A stretch of DNA of 64,000 nt from Pilatotrama ljubarskyi (Eukaryota > Basidiomycota > Agaricomycetes > Polyporales > Polyporaceae), in NCBI GenBank assembly GCA_022385805.1, contig MU277680.1:70693-134692 (forward strand), read 5' to 3'. The notes below the pieces were generated by a model. The model was not told the origin of the DNA and did no database searches. It saw only the letters and a list, made by a program, of their open reading frames with translations. The translations under genes were made by a program, and so were the position numbers. Shown here one piece after another: positions 33,202-45,043 of the stretch (position 1 is its first letter; every line of letters begins with the position of its first letter).

Positions 33202-33879
33202 ACCGACAGCAAGGTCGAGTGCGCGTGTCTCAGCTCGCCCGGCGACTTTGTGACGATGATCGCCACCGCCGAGTGGTTGTTTGTCGTCACGCGCGATTGG
33301 AGCACTGCGAGGGACGGTACGTGAGGGATCCCCCAGATGCGCAAGAAGGCTGCTGATGCACCGGATGCTGCAGGTCCGCAGAACTGCACGCGGCCGCTCA
33401 TCCTCCCCATCCGCCTCCAAGGAGTCGCCTCTCGATGAACAGTAAGTCATCGAGAGGCGCTACCCCCATGACAAAGATGCACTTCTGACGCATCTCTTTC
33501 CCAGCTTCGCTCGCGAAACCATGCTCAACATCCTCCGCGACGGCCTTGGCGACGATCGCGGCACGGCAGCGATCGCCACTCGCGAGCTCGCGCTCGACAA
33601 GGCGCTCATCCAGCTCATCCCGCACACCTGCAAGACAGACCACCTCGCACGCGCCCTCGACCTCGCCCGCCTCCTCCACCTCACGCCCTCGTTCGACATG
33701 CGATCAAGGTCGCCGGCTTCTACCCTCACATCGGCGTTCCGGAGGCCCTCGAGGCGCTCAAGGGGGAGCGTGTCGCCGACGACCGCCTCGAGGGCCTCCG
33801 CGACCGCCGGCGCGTGCGCCTCACCGCCAACGCGGGCGAGCCTTCGCGCCCGAGAGCCTTCCAGGACTTCGGGCCGTGA
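33202..33879 (+). pseudogene. Fragment of CTF4/MCL1 (WDHD1-like) replication-fork gene
   Basis: Three exon-like segments match the middle and C-terminal helical (SepB) domain of fungal Ctf4/Mcl1: SSPGDFVTMIATAEWLFVVTRD, then (after a GTACGT...CAG intron) a Ser-rich piece ending ESPLDE, then (after GTAAGT...CAG) FARETMLNILRDGLGDD, LALDKALIQLIPHTCK and LARALDLARLLHLTPSFDM. After FDM the frame is lost: IKVAGFYPHIGVPEALEALK continues in another frame. No WD40 part or start lies upstream. Retained introns show a DNA-level copy, not a retrocopy. A complete gene presumably exists elsewhere. Confidence 0.65.
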
Positions 33880-34461
33880 CCGCCCATGCACAGGCCGGGC
33901 CTAGCGCGCGACGTCAGTCGCTGAGCCTCCCGCGAGGGGACCTGCACACACTCCGCTTACGACAGTCCACGTCCCCCTCCAGCTCAACGTCTAGCGCCTG
34001 CAGGACGTCCTCGACGTGCGCGCAAGATCCTCGATGATCACCAAGGCAAGGGAGACGATGTGCCGCTGCCCGGCCCCCAGCCACGGTCGCGCCTCAACAT
34101 CTCATGCGAGGCTCCATGATGCGTAGGCATGTGCCCGTGCCCGGGTCAGGGCAGCCTAGAGTGCGAACCTCTGCATGCGCATCGCTGAGCCGAGCGAGGG
34201 CTGTCGAAGTATCAGCCTGCGTATGATGGAGTGGCCAAACAGTCAGCGCCCATTTAGAGCTTCCAGTAGTAGTATGTTGTATGTCTTGTATGTCTTGTAG
34301 CTCTAGTCGATGTACTTGTATCAAGAAGAAGGGATGATCCGCTACCTCAGTAAGTACCCGTCTCAAGCAAGTGGCAGCAATGCACCAGCCATGCTGTGTG
34401 TCCCTCTTCTCTCGATCCCGCTTTACCCTGACTCACTGGGCTCCGAACTCCCTATATGCAG

Positions 34462-34906
34462 GTATAACACCAAAGTCTACCCGCATCGCAAGACGTACAA
34501 GATCCGCAACTTCCGCCGCTACACGACGTGGTACGGCCCGACGAGGTCCGAGCGCAAGATCTGCACGCCGCCCGAGGGCCTGAGCCCCGCGCGCGGGTGG
34601 CTCTATGTCCATCGCCATGCCAAGGGCGAACAGATCTGGATGTACATCGCGCCCCGCCGCACGCGCAGCTCGTTTGGTATTCTTCCTGCTCGGGCCTCCG
34701 GCTCTGGCTCTGGCTCGGGTACGGGCACTTTGAAGGACGACGATGAGTATGAGGAAGAGGAGGAACACGAGAGCTGGCGGCGCGTGTACGTCGGGGACCC
34801 GCACCCGGACCTGAGGGCTACGTGCTGTACCTCTTGGCGGACGGCTCGCCCGGTGGGTGATGAAGAGTTCAGCGCAGATGTACGTGTCGAGGCAACGCCG
34901 CGGTGA
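34462..34906 (+). CDS. Hypothetical ORF, possible WW-like or decayed exon
   Basis: Open exon after a TATGCAG acceptor: YNTKVYPHRKTYKIRNFRRYTTWYGP, then PPEGLSPARGWLYVHRHAKGEQIWMYI. The Pro-Pro-x-Gly-Trp...His...Gly-x-x-x-Trp spacing resembles the WW-like segment seen in some basidiomycete proteins. A Gly/Ser and a Glu-rich stretch follow. A small ORF at 34310-34349 (MYLYQEEGMIRYLS) with a GTAAGT donor could be a first exon, but the phases do not fit. Near the end another frame (EGYVLYLLADGSPGG) looks more protein-like, suggesting a frameshift. Probably a broken gene. Confidence 0.3.
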
Positions 34907-35545
34907 GCGTTCGGCCCAGTCTGGCATGTGAGTTGTTGAGGACTTGAGGTGTAAGATAATAGGTCAGTCTTGGTGGATGATGTGATGTATCCGGCGATTG
35001 ACGTATGTGGTCTTTTAGTAGTTCGATTGGGTTGTCCAGCCTGGAGCGCTTTGGTCCTCGAGTGTGTCCATGCATCATTCGTTCCATTGTATAATATAGC
35101 GGCCGAATACGAAGATGCGATCAATTGTCTCACGCCAAGGCCTCAACGTCAACTCGGGTCCGACGTCTAGAGTCAGAGCGACTCGTCCTTGTTCGCAGGT
35201 CCTGTCAATCTGAGGTGTCACGTATACGTGCTTAGCCAGTCGTACTAATGCTTTCTCACTACCAGAAGTAGTGTCGACAGGTGGGCGCCGGAGCCTGCGG
35301 CCCTCGCTGAGGTTCGGTTCGACGAAGCGGTTGCGGCGTAGCAACTAACGAGCACTGCGTCGAGTCTGAGGGCTGTCAAGTCGGTACCGAGCTCTGTGTT
35401 TTCAGGACACGCCCTCAACATGCCGCATATCTTCTGTTTAATAAGGTAGCCTCTCGACGGGGAGCGTTGCTGCAGTGACACTCCGCCGCAAGAGGCTCTT
35501 TCTAGCTTCAAGGATCAAGCTGCTCTTGAGCCAACAGTTGCCTTT
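34907..35545. promoter_or_regulatory. Upstream region of SDR copy 1, with blocks shared with SDR copy 2
   Basis: Two short blocks recur upstream of the second dehydrogenase: GCGCCGGAGCCTGCGGCCC at 35285-35303 (one mismatch to 37385-37403) and ACCGAGCTCTGT at 35386-35397 (identical at 37477-37488), each followed by a TTCAGGAC motif. They mark a duplicated, conserved promoter. Confidence 0.6.
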
Positions 35546-36680
35546 ATGCCATCGTACGCGGTCATCGGTGCTTCGAGGGGCATTGGCCTCGAGTTTGCTC
35601 GTCAGCTGGTAGGTCATGGCTTCTGCCCGTGTATCATACTCCCTCACAGGCTCTTCGTCACCCAACAGGCATCCAGGGCGGACACCATGGTCTTCGTTGT
35701 GGTTCGCAACACGGACTCGCCCCATTTGAAGTCCTTCACGGCGGGACTCGACAACGTACACATCATCCAAGGCGACGTTGTCGACCACCGTTCTCTCTCT
35801 GTACATCCGCTTACACTTGTTTCTCTTCGAGTAGCTTCCTTATGTCATGTCGCCAACAGCGCGCTGCAGAGGCCGTCGCCGCCATCACTGGAGGCACCCT
35901 CGATGTCCTCATCCACAACGCTGCACGCACGGGCGGCGGGGAGCGGTTCCGCCGCGGGTTTAACCAGTAGTAAGCTCCTTGCTCCTGATATTCCGCCTCG
36001 GTCGGCCCACTGACCACCATCTTCTTTCCAATTGCAGTGAGGACCTCGACGAACTGGACGAGGACTTCATCGACGCTGTGAGTATCACACTTTCCTCCCT
36101 CCTATGCGCATCCAGAGTGCTCGACTTTTGTCGTCCTCATGCACTCCGACCTGCAGTTCAAGAGCAACACGCTCGGTCTAGTCCATAGTGTCTCCGCCTT
36201 CCTCCCGCTCCTCCGACGCAGCACAGGGAAGAGGATTATCGAAATCGGCACAGCAATGGCGAGCACCAAATTCACGCTCTTCACTGGCATGCCGGACGTG
36301 GCAGCGTACAGCGTGACGAAGGCCTCCGGTCGCATGGTGGCCGTCAAGTACGCCGCGGGCCTCAAGCGCGAGGGCTTCACTGTCGTCTCGATCCATCCGG
36401 GCCTAGTCGACACATCGGCGACGGCCGTGGAACCTGGTGAGCATACATATGGTGCCCTCGCGTAGGGCTTCGTGTACGAGGATAGAACTGACGGCTGCAT
36501 ACGATTGTAGTGAAAGTGGACTTCCAGGCGGTCGCGAATATGATGAAGCAGATCGGCATCCGGAATGCAGAGGTGCTGACGCCAGCTCAATCTGTCGATG
36601 CGCAATTGCGGCTCATCGATGGCTTGACCGTGGAGAAGAACGGTGCCTTCCTTCTGTATACTGGGGAGGATGTTGATTGA
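35546..36680 (+). CDS. Short-chain dehydrogenase/reductase, tandem copy 1
   Basis: Six exons: 35546..35608, 35669..35800, 35860..35969, 36038..36077, 36157..36436, 36511..36680; 264 residues. Classical SDR features: N-terminal NAD(P)-binding GASRGIGLEF; GDVVD after strand 4; the NNAG-equivalent IHNAA; EIGTAMAS with the catalytic Ser region; YSVTK (Tyr-x-x-x-Lys); and IHPGLVDTSA. The C-terminus is short. It resembles the fungal C-factor/sniffer-like SDR group; substrate unknown. Copy 2, 0.9 kb downstream, has exactly the same six exon lengths. Confidence 0.9.
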
Positions 36681-37614
36681 ACATCATTGAGTGGTCTTGT
36701 CGACATTAATGTACGTTCAGATTTTCTAGTGGTACTTACAGTACCTTATGCGATATGAGCGATATGATCGCTAGCCATCCGGCAGAGTTGTAGCTCTGCT
36801 TGACCTACTGTAGGAGATGCAATTGAAATGAAGCTCTCGGCTGTTGGGTTGAAGATGTTTCTGATGCATGTCCATTACGAAAATAAGAAGAGAGATCTAT
36901 TCCGGGAGACCTAAGATTGGTCGTGGGAAATCACAAAGCAACGTTGTGCCCGATGTAAGTACTTATGACTGCATATATGCCGCGCCTCAAATCGTGTATA
37001 TGAACGTTCACTGAGTACGTACGGTCGGTGCTCATCCACACCCGAGCTTGCGCCGCTATATGGTGGGCACTGAGCTCGCGCAGAGAACATTCGGTGCCCA
37101 CAGGGCTGCGGCCGCTATAGTGTTGAGTGTATGTGTCTCCCCGGCCGTTCGAGCCTACTCGGAGCGTATATTGCCATGCGCAACGTCACGGTCGGAGTAA
37201 GTACCGTACTTGTTCAGGACCCCTGCTGTTCGCGGACCCTCCTGCTCCGAGCTGACAGCTGTACAGCCTGGAATGTGTTTGCGCTGTTGAAAGTGGCATC
37301 GCTGGTCATCATGGTGTTAAACACACACACTCACCGACCCAACTGAGTGTCAGAGTCCACCCTTGCAAGTTGCCATTGGCCCAGGCGCCGGAGCCTACGG
37401 CCCCTGCTGACGCAATCGTTCTTGCGTTAGCTGGCGTAGCAAGGTCGACTTCTTGTTGATCCCCTCGCTGCACGGCACCGAGCTCTGTATATTCAGGACG
37501 CGCTATGAGAAGGCCGTATCCCTCTATATATTACGCCCTCAAGGAGGGCCAGCATTATAGTCGAACACATCATCGCTCTAGAACGGTCGACACAGGCTGA
37601 GCAAGTTGCTGAAC
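36681..37614. promoter_or_regulatory. Region between the two SDR copies
   Basis: No gene seen. Near its end it carries the promoter blocks shared with copy 1 (37385-37403 and 37477-37488) and a TATATA at 37525-37530, about 85 bp before the ATG. Confidence 0.55.
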
Positions 37615-38718
37615 ATGCCATCCTACGCAGTTATAGGTGCATCCAGGGGCATCGGCCTCGAGTTCGTTCGTCAACTGGTAGGGCATACCTCCTCCTCTAC
37701 ATATTCTATACGCACGCTCATAGGCCCGACAGGCATCGAGGCCGGCGACCACCGTCTTCGCACTCGTTCGCAACACCAATTCGCCCCTTCTGCAGTCCTT
37801 CGCCGCGGAGCACAGGAATGTGCACGTCATCGAAGGCGACGTTGTGGACCACCGCTCTCTCTCGGTATATTCTCTCCCATGTCGTTACCGTCTGAAGGCC
37901 CTCCACTGACTATCCGTCGCTGACAGCGCGCTGCGGAGGCCGTCGCTGCCATTTCTGAAGGCGCTCTTGACGTCCTCATTCACGGCGCTGCGCGCACGGG
38001 CGGCGGTCAGTTGTTCCGCCGTGGGTTCGACCACTAGTAGGTCCCCTCATATAATCTACTCCCATTCCGCAAACTGACCGTCTTCGGCTGCCCAATCGTA
38101 GCAAAGACCTCGATGAACTAGACGAGGACTTCATCGATGCTGTGAGCACACGTCCTCCTCCCCTATTCGCACTCGGAGGATTCCTCGCTCTAACGCATGT
38201 CAACGACAGTTCAAGGCCAACACGCTCGGCATAGTGCACAGCGTGTCCGTCTTCCTGCCGCTCCTGCGACGAGGTACCGCGAAGAAGATCGTCATAATAG
38301 GCACGGCTGGCGCGAGCCCCAAGTTCACCGTCTTCGCTGGGGTGCCGGATGTCGTTGCGTACAATGTTACGAAGGCCGCGGGTTTGATGGTCGCCGCTAA
38401 GTACGCCGTGAGCCTGAAGCGCGAGGGCTTCACCGTCGTCTCGATCCACCCCGGTGTCGTCGACACCTCGGCAACTGCTGTAGAGCCTGGTATGTTTGTC
38501 TTTCGGTACAATCAGGGTAAAGCTGACGGCTGCATGGTACACTTGTAGTGAAAGTGGACTTCCAGGCGGTCGTGAAGAAGATGAAGGAGCGTGGCATCCG
38601 CAACGCAGAGGTGCTGACGCCGGCTCAGTCTGTGGAGGCACAGCTGCGGCTTATCGAAAGCCTGACCCCGGAGAAGAACGGCGCCTTCCTTTCATACACC
38701 GGGGAGGATGTAGAGTGA
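37615..38718 (+). CDS. Short-chain dehydrogenase/reductase, tandem copy 2
   Basis: Six exons: 37615..37677, 37733..37864, 37927..38036, 38102..38141, 38210..38489, 38549..38718; 264 residues, exon by exon equal in length to copy 1. Cofactor motif GASRGIGLEF, catalytic region IIGTAGAS and YNVTK, and IHPGVVDTSA are kept. A notable change is IHGAA where copy 1 has IHNAA: the Asn of the NNAG motif, part of the SDR catalytic tetrad, is replaced by Gly. Since the rest is well preserved, this suggests altered rather than lost function, or early decay of activity. Confidence 0.88.
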
Positions 38719-39000
38719 ACGCCTGTGGGCCCGTCCTGTTGTACGTCGGGATGTCTCGATGCTGGACTCGTTGTAGTACGCGCCATACAGCGTCGGGGTG
38801 CAAAATCCTTCGAATGGCTTTGCGGCACTTCTCCTGGTTGCGTGCCTCGTATGATTATAGATGAGGTCCAGGGATGGATGTTGGACATGATAACTATACA
38901 ATTACTGTGCCATCCAGAATATACTTGCAGGTACGGTACATCGAGCCGGGCACAACTGGATGAAACACTACAGTCTACACAGCAATCACATCAAGCGCGC

Positions 39001-41057
39001 TCAATAACCGTACTCGTCGTCTTCGTCTTCGTCTAAGCCACCATCATCTTCGTCAGAGCAGCCGACGTCAAAGTGCGCTGCGTGGCGCTGCACCGAACCG
39101 TCGTCTCCGTAGAGCTCACTGCGAATCAGACACGTGTGAGATGGATTACATCGGACCGCGGCGGGTAGAGGGACGTACCGTTCGCGCGCGGCGACCTCAG
39201 CAGCCAGACCACTAGGAAGGGGGTTGCTGTCAATCAACGGTCCTCTCGTCCTGAAGATTTGGTCGAGACCTACCTATTGTCGTCGTGACTGCCATACCCT
39301 TCGCTACCCGAGCCTGCCTCGGAGACACCATATTCTTCCTCCTCCTCGTCCGATGTGATGACGACAGCGCCCCTGCCACGCCCACGCGGGGCCGGCAGCG
39401 GGGGGCGGCGTCTGCCAAAGCCGACGAACTGGACCTCCTCGTCATCCTCGCCTTCGTCCTCGCCCCCGTCGTCCTCCGAGAGAGCAATAACCTCGTCGCG
39501 ATCGAGGTCGACGGAAGGCGCGCGCCGTCGGACGCGGGGCAAATGGCGGCTGCCCGGCACGTTGTCACCGTCGTCGATGAAACTGCTCTCGTATCCCTCT
39601 TCCTCGTCCTCCCCGTCTTCTTCATCGTCCAGGACGTGCTCGATGCGCCCCCGGTTCACGGGCCTTGCTTCTTCTAGGACAACAGCTTCCGCCTCGAGAT
39701 CGATGTCCTCGTCACCATAGCGCGACTCGACACTCGACGAGCCGCCATCCGACCCGCCACCGTCGAGGTCATCTCGCGGGGCGGGTAGGAAGATCTGGCG
39801 GAACATGTCGAGAGGATTCCATGGACCGATGTCGTCAATCTCATCGTCTTCTTCGTCATCATCGTCGTAGTCCCAGTCGAGCGCAGGGTTCGCCCAGTGC
39901 CCGAACCCGTCCTCTTCGTCGAACTCGTCTGCATCGTGGCCGTGCGGATCGTGGCCGGGATACACTCTACCGCATTCGGAGCAGGCGCCGTCCCAGATCT
40001 CGTGATGACAATCGATGCAGCGGTAGATCCCACCGTCCTCGTCGTCCCGCAGCCCCATGAGCTGCTGTAGCAGTTCCGGGCGCTGTCCGCCTGGGAATAC
40101 ACCGTGATTCCCGTTCGCAGGACGGAAGATGCCAGACCATGGGTCGGCATTTGCAGGGGCGTCCGCAGCAGGCGCGGGGGCAGGGAGGAGAGCTTGGCCA
40201 AGTCCGCTCTTGACGAGAGAAGCTACCATCTCTTTGATAGTCCAAATCTCTATGGGTCGTTCCTTGACAACGGTACGACAATGAGGGCAAGTCTTCTTGC
40301 GGAGCCAGACAGGGAGAACGTCATGGGCAGGGACATCTGGTGGGGGAGCCTTGAACCAGTTGACCAGACAGTCATAGCAGGCGGAGTGACCACAAGGGGC
40401 TAGAGCAAAGGGTTTGTGCATCAAGTCGAGACAGATCTGACACGACAGGGATTGCTGGAAAGTGGACAGCAAGGTTTCATGTTGCGAGACGAGCTGCGTC
40501 CGTTTATGAGCGATGCGCGACGGCGAGAAGCGCGATGATGTACTTACAGTTGCCTTCGCAGACACCTGATCTTTCAGATCGGTAATTTGCTGCTGAATGG
40601 CTTGTGTGGCTACGTCGTCCGGAGTGGCTCGCCCCTTGCCCTTACTGGAGCTTGACAGGGACGGCGAGGCCTCCCTCGGGGCAGCTGGGGGAAGGTCCAC
40701 AGGCAACAATGCTGCAACGGAAACTTGATCTGGGTGTTCCTTTCCTTCGAGGTCGACTTTGCTGGAGCCAGCCGCAGATACCGACCGCGACCGCGATCGT
40801 GACCCCGACGCTTTCGGGGCGACGCGTTCTTCGAGGTCAGGAGCATGAACCAGAGGTACTTTCCGCTTCTTCTTTCTGCGTTTCTTCTTCTCCTTCGTGT
40901 CTTTCCGCAACTCGATGGCGGAAGGGTCGTCCTCAGGCTTGGCCCTCTTCACATCACGTTGTTCTGCATCAGAATCTGCAAGAGCTCTCTTCTTCGTGTT
41001 TGTGCCCCTCGAGGCTGGCAACGCTACGGGCGCAAGGGCGCGAACTGGAGACGACAT
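39001..41057 (-). CDS. RING-finger E3 ubiquitin ligase-like protein with acidic C-terminus
   Basis: Four exons: 41057..40548, 40493..39274, 39226..39179, 39118..39001; 631 residues. The N-terminus is basic (KKKRRKKKRK, likely nuclear localisation) and Ser-rich. The RING begins SLSCQICLDLMHKPFALAPCGHSACYDCLVNWF and closes with KKTCPHCRTVVKERP, a C3HC4 finger with an insert before the last pair. A second Cys cluster (CIDCHHEIWDGACSECGRVYPG) lies about 100 residues later and recalls the zinc-binding tail of CHFR-type ligases; no FHA domain is seen. Long Asp/Glu runs follow to the end. The first intron (54 bp) is readable in frame, but GTAAGT...CAG supports splicing. Divergent from the transporter gene at 41389. 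Confidence 0.82.
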
Positions 41058-41388
41058 TGGTGAAGCCTTCTCTGAGGACAGGTAACAGTGAGAGAGGTGG
41101 TGGAAGAGGTGGACTGGGGAGAAAGAGGGTACAGAGTATTGTTGTGACTGCTTACAAGAGTGGACCTCAGGCAGCGCTGTGGCCACGGCGGAGAATAGAT
41201 CTCCTGTCGGAGTACGAATCAGCTCCCTCGATAAGATAACCACGTGGCTGGATGCTCAACACACTCGCGCCCTTTCTCCAGATGCTGCTGCTGATCTCGA
41301 CTGCCATCCGCTCCTTCCGTCTGTTCTCTCGCCAAGCTTGCCTGTCGATCCTCCGTCTCTGTCTCGCTACTCAGTAGCTACGGCGAGG
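41058..41388. promoter_or_regulatory. Divergent promoter, RING protein / TPT transporter
   Basis: 331 bp between the two start codons. An upstream ATG in frame with the transporter (41179) lies inside; I treat it as leader. Confidence 0.45.
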
Positions 41389-43019
41389 ATGAAGTCTCCG
41401 TACTTGAGCCCGAACTCCCCGGCGGAGTTGGGAGTGCGGGCAAGCTCGGGCTACTTCGACCTCCCCGCATATGGTCGCCTCAACGATGCCGCACTCTTTG
41501 CATGGAACCCGCAACGCTATGCGCCGTACAGACCGCTAGCCTACCTGGAGGGGTTTGAGACGGCCATCGACCTTCAACGCCCGTCATTTACGCTAGCGGA
41601 CGAGCTACGCATGGATTTCCCGAGCGCGGTTCAGTCAAGGCTGGTCGGATACTCCCCTAGGCTGCGCTCTGGGTTTCCGCGCGAGGTGGTCGATACTCCA
41701 GCAATCGATATATCTCCCTCGCCACTACTGTCGGACAGGGGCCTGCCGTCTCCGTCTCTGCCAGTAGTCTCCCCGGACGCCCCGGTCGCGTCCCAGCTGT
41801 CCTCCTTTAAGAAAACGGATCGGAGGGACTATGGGTCTATCCGCTCTAGAGCACGCTCGGAGGGCTTTTGGCTGGCGCTATACTTCGTTTTCAACCTAGG
41901 CTTGACGCTCTACAACAAAGGCGTTCTGGTCCGGTTCCCATATCCATACACGCTGACAGCAATGCACGCGCTATGCGGCAGTCTGGGTGGGCATGTATTG
42001 AGACGGAGGAAGCTCTATACGCCCGCTCGCCTGAGTGCCAGGAGCTACGCGGTCCTGGGCGCGTTCAGCGTGCTCTATGCGATCAACATCGCAGTCAGCA
42101 ACATCTCGTTACAGCTCGTAACCGTTCCTGTACGTGGGCGCGTACGTATGAGGACAGCACCATTTGCTCATGCAACCTCAGTTCCACCAAGTCGTGCGGG
42201 CCGCGACACCTGTATTTACCACATCACTCTCCGCTATCATCCTCGGCACTCGTCTGAGCAATGCGAAGTTGGTCGCTCTTGTGCCAGTCATGCTCGGCGT
42301 TATCCTTGCGTGGGTTGGAGTACTATGCTACCGCATTTATCGTGCTGACCCGGTGCTATGCAGCACATACGGCGACTACTACTTCACTGCCACGGGTTTC
42401 CTCCTGACCCTGCTCGGGACGATCCTCGCCGCCCTAAAAACAATCTATACCAACGTCCTGCAATCACCACCGACATCCAGGACGAAGCTCATTAACCGAT
42501 CTGGACCCCATTCATTTGCCGCCACCCTTATCCTGCCATCCCCTTTGAACCTACACCCTCTTGACCTCCTGACACGCATGTCTCCTCTCGCGTTCGTCCA
42601 ATGCCTTGCATACGCGTACCTGTCAGGGGAGTTCTCGCGAATGCGCGAGTCCGCCCCCGACGGCGTCGCGTCTTTGACGGGCTGGTGGCACTTACTCCTG
42701 CTCCTCGGAAACGGATGCATCGCCTTCGGCCTGAACGTAGTCAGCTTTACAGCGAACGGCAAGGTCGGCGCGCTGAACATGACTGTTGCAGGTAAGTGCA
42801 CCTTGGAGAATGCGAGGTTCTGTCTTCTAAAGACCGCCCCCAGCGAACGTCAAGCAAGTCTTGACGATCGTGCTCGCGGTAGCCGTCTTTGATCTCACAA
42901 TCACCCGTACGAACGCTATCGGGATTGTGATCACTCTGTTCGGCGGCGCATGGTATGCGGCAGTCGAGTATCAGACGAAATCGCAAAGGACGGTAGACAG
43001 GCTGGCTACAGCGCGGTAG
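41389..43019 (+). CDS. Nucleotide-sugar/triose-phosphate transporter family (DMT/TPT) protein
   Basis: Four exons: 41389..42129, 42182..42309, 42364..42791, 42844..43019; 490 residues. About 160 hydrophilic residues precede roughly ten helices typical of the TPT/DUF250 group: FWLALYFVFNLGLTLYNKGVL, FPYPYTLTAMHALCGSLGG, VVRAATPVFTTSLSAIILG, GVILATYGDYYFTATGFLL, MSPLAFVQC and ALNMTVAANVKQVLTIVLAV. Members exchange nucleotide sugars or phosphorylated sugars across the Golgi or ER membrane. Between helices 6 and 7 an unusual in-frame insert of about 26 residues (from SPPTSRTK to LILPSP) occurs with no splice signals; a cryptic intron cannot be excluded. Confidence 0.86.
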
Positions 43020-43348
43020 GAAGACGGCTCGCGGGTTGCACATGCCTCAGATGGCATCCAGCCGGGCCCCCGGTGGACGCGATATACACACGGACTTTAG
43101 ATACCCATTTGTATCCATATCATACATTACTAGACGAATTTCACTCACTGTTGATATTCTGTCATCCAATCTATGTTCTCAGCCTCTCAGCCTCCGTGTT
43201 CAGCTCATATGCGCGGCAGACGCCGACGTCGACATTCATTATGGGCGCCTCAAGGAGCGTCTACCTAGTACGTACGGCCCCGGATCTGGTGGGCCGCTCT
43301 GCCTTCCAAGCCACCGCCTCTCAGTTCCAACCACCGCATCCTCTCTTG

Positions 43349-45043
43349 ATGTCGACCGCGGACCCCTCGAAGTCTGCCAGCAAGGCCAAAGGCAAAGAGA
43401 AAGAGAAGAAGGCCAAGTCGTCTGGCGGCGGCGGCGGCGGCCAGAAGACTGAGCGCCTCAAGACTGTCGTGCGCCGCCTGCCTCCCAACCTGCCGGAGGA
43501 GATCTTCTGGCAGAGCGTGGCGAAGTGGGTGTCGTACGAAACGGTCACCTGGAAGGTCTACTACCCGGGCAAGTTTAAGACGAGGTGTGTTTGGTGATAG
43601 AGAGGGTGGTGGGCGTCCGGCTCATGCAGGGATACGCGGCGGCTGTAGGTTGAACAAGGAGAACATACCCTCGCGCGCATACATTGCGTTCAAGGACGAG
43701 GAGATTCTTGCGACGTTCAGCAGGGAGTATGACGGGCATATATTTAGAGACAAAGCCGGTCAGTTCCGCCGGCTGCTGTCGATGCTGGAGGTGTTCATGC
43801 ATGACTGGTCCAGGGAATGAATCAGTAGCCATCGTCGAGTTCGCGCCGTTCCAGAAGGTGCCGAACGAAAAGAAGAAAGCGGACAGTCGAATTGGCACTA
43901 TCGAGAAAGGTATATGCTGTTCGATCGTGCAAGACGCGGCCGCTGATTCCTTGTACAGAGGAAGACTACCAATCATTCCTAAAGTCTTTGGAGGAGGCAT
44001 CCACGAAACCCTCTGATGCAGATACCCTAGAAACTCTTGGTATGCTACCTTCCACATGCATGCGGGTCTTGAGCTGAACTAGCGCAACAGTCGCCTCTAC
44101 CCAACCGCCGCCGCCGCCTACCACAACACCCCTGCTTGAAGCGCTCAAGGCAGAGAAGTCCGCTCAGAAGGACAAGGAGGCCATTTTACGCAACCATGCG
44201 CACTACAAGGACCCCTCCACCCTCGCCTCTCTCTCCAAGAAAGACGACGGCAAGAAGAAGGGCTCCGCCGCGTCTGCTGCAGGCAAAGAGAAAGCCGCCG
44301 GGGACGGTTCGTCCGGGACGAGCAAGAAGGCGGCGAAGAAGGCGGCTGCAGCTGCGAAAGCCGCGCAACAGCAGGGCGCTTCTGGCAAGGACGCGAAGGC
44401 ACCTCCTCCTGCGGCCCAGGGTGGCAAGCAGTCCGGAGGACAGGCTACTCCGAAGCCGTCGAAAGCGCCCCGTGAGCGCAAGGCCCCGCCAGCTGGTGCA
44501 GCTGCCCCGCCCAGCAACGCTCCAGCTCAGGCCGCTACGGCTTCTTCTGCCCCGAGCTCTGCCACTGCGGATCCCACAGCCGCGTCCGGACAGGCACCCG
44601 TTCGCCGCTCTCGCCCAGTGCTAGGTCTCGCTTCGCGTCAGTTCGAAGCTGCTTTGAGCGGCGCAGGCGTGCCAGTCGGTGGCGGAGAGCGCAAATCCCG
44701 GCGCGAGAGAGAGAAAGAGAAGGAGCGTGCGGCGGCAGACGCTACACCGTCTTCCACGGCTGCCAGCGGCTCCGGACAGGCCGGCGTTGAGACGCCCGCA
44801 AAGGCAAAGGAGGACAAGCGGCCAGGACGCGGTGTTCCTACTGCTCCGACTATCCTACAGCGAGATGCTCATGGCGCATCTGCCCCACCAAAGATCCTTA
44901 CCCGGCCCCAAGGCGGTCAAGGAGCTGGCGAAGTCGCGCCTGCGGCTGCTGCGCCTGTAGCAGAGAATGCCGAGGGCACGAGCGGCGGCAGAGGGCGCGG
45001 CAGAGGTCGTGGTCGCGGTCGGGGACGTGGTGCGTCTGGCTAA
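43349..45043 (+). CDS. UPF3: Nonsense-mediated mRNA decay factor UPF3
   Basis: Five exons: 43349..43584, 43649..43758, 43814..43909, 43959..44039, 44091..45043; 491 residues. The Smg4/UPF3 RNP-like domain is clear: LKTVVRRLPPNLPEEIFWQSV, SRAYIAFKDEEILATF, GHIFRDKAGNESVAIVEFAPFQKVP, then EEDYQSFLKSLEE. It binds UPF2 in NMD. The long C-terminal part is Ala/Lys/Pro-rich and ends in an RG-repeat tail (GGRGRGRGRGRG), probably RNA-binding. An upstream in-frame ATG exists at 43241; 43349 (MSTADPSK) fits family length better. Confidence 0.92.

Noticed and set aside
37606..37923. Upstream start three codons before the SDR copy 2 Met
   Set aside because: It relies on a TTG codon; the ATG at 37615 matches copy 1 exactly.
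42164..42892. Separate 242-codon transporter gene
   Set aside because: It is exons 2-3 of the transporter starting at 41389, read through two introns; the splice joins are in phase.
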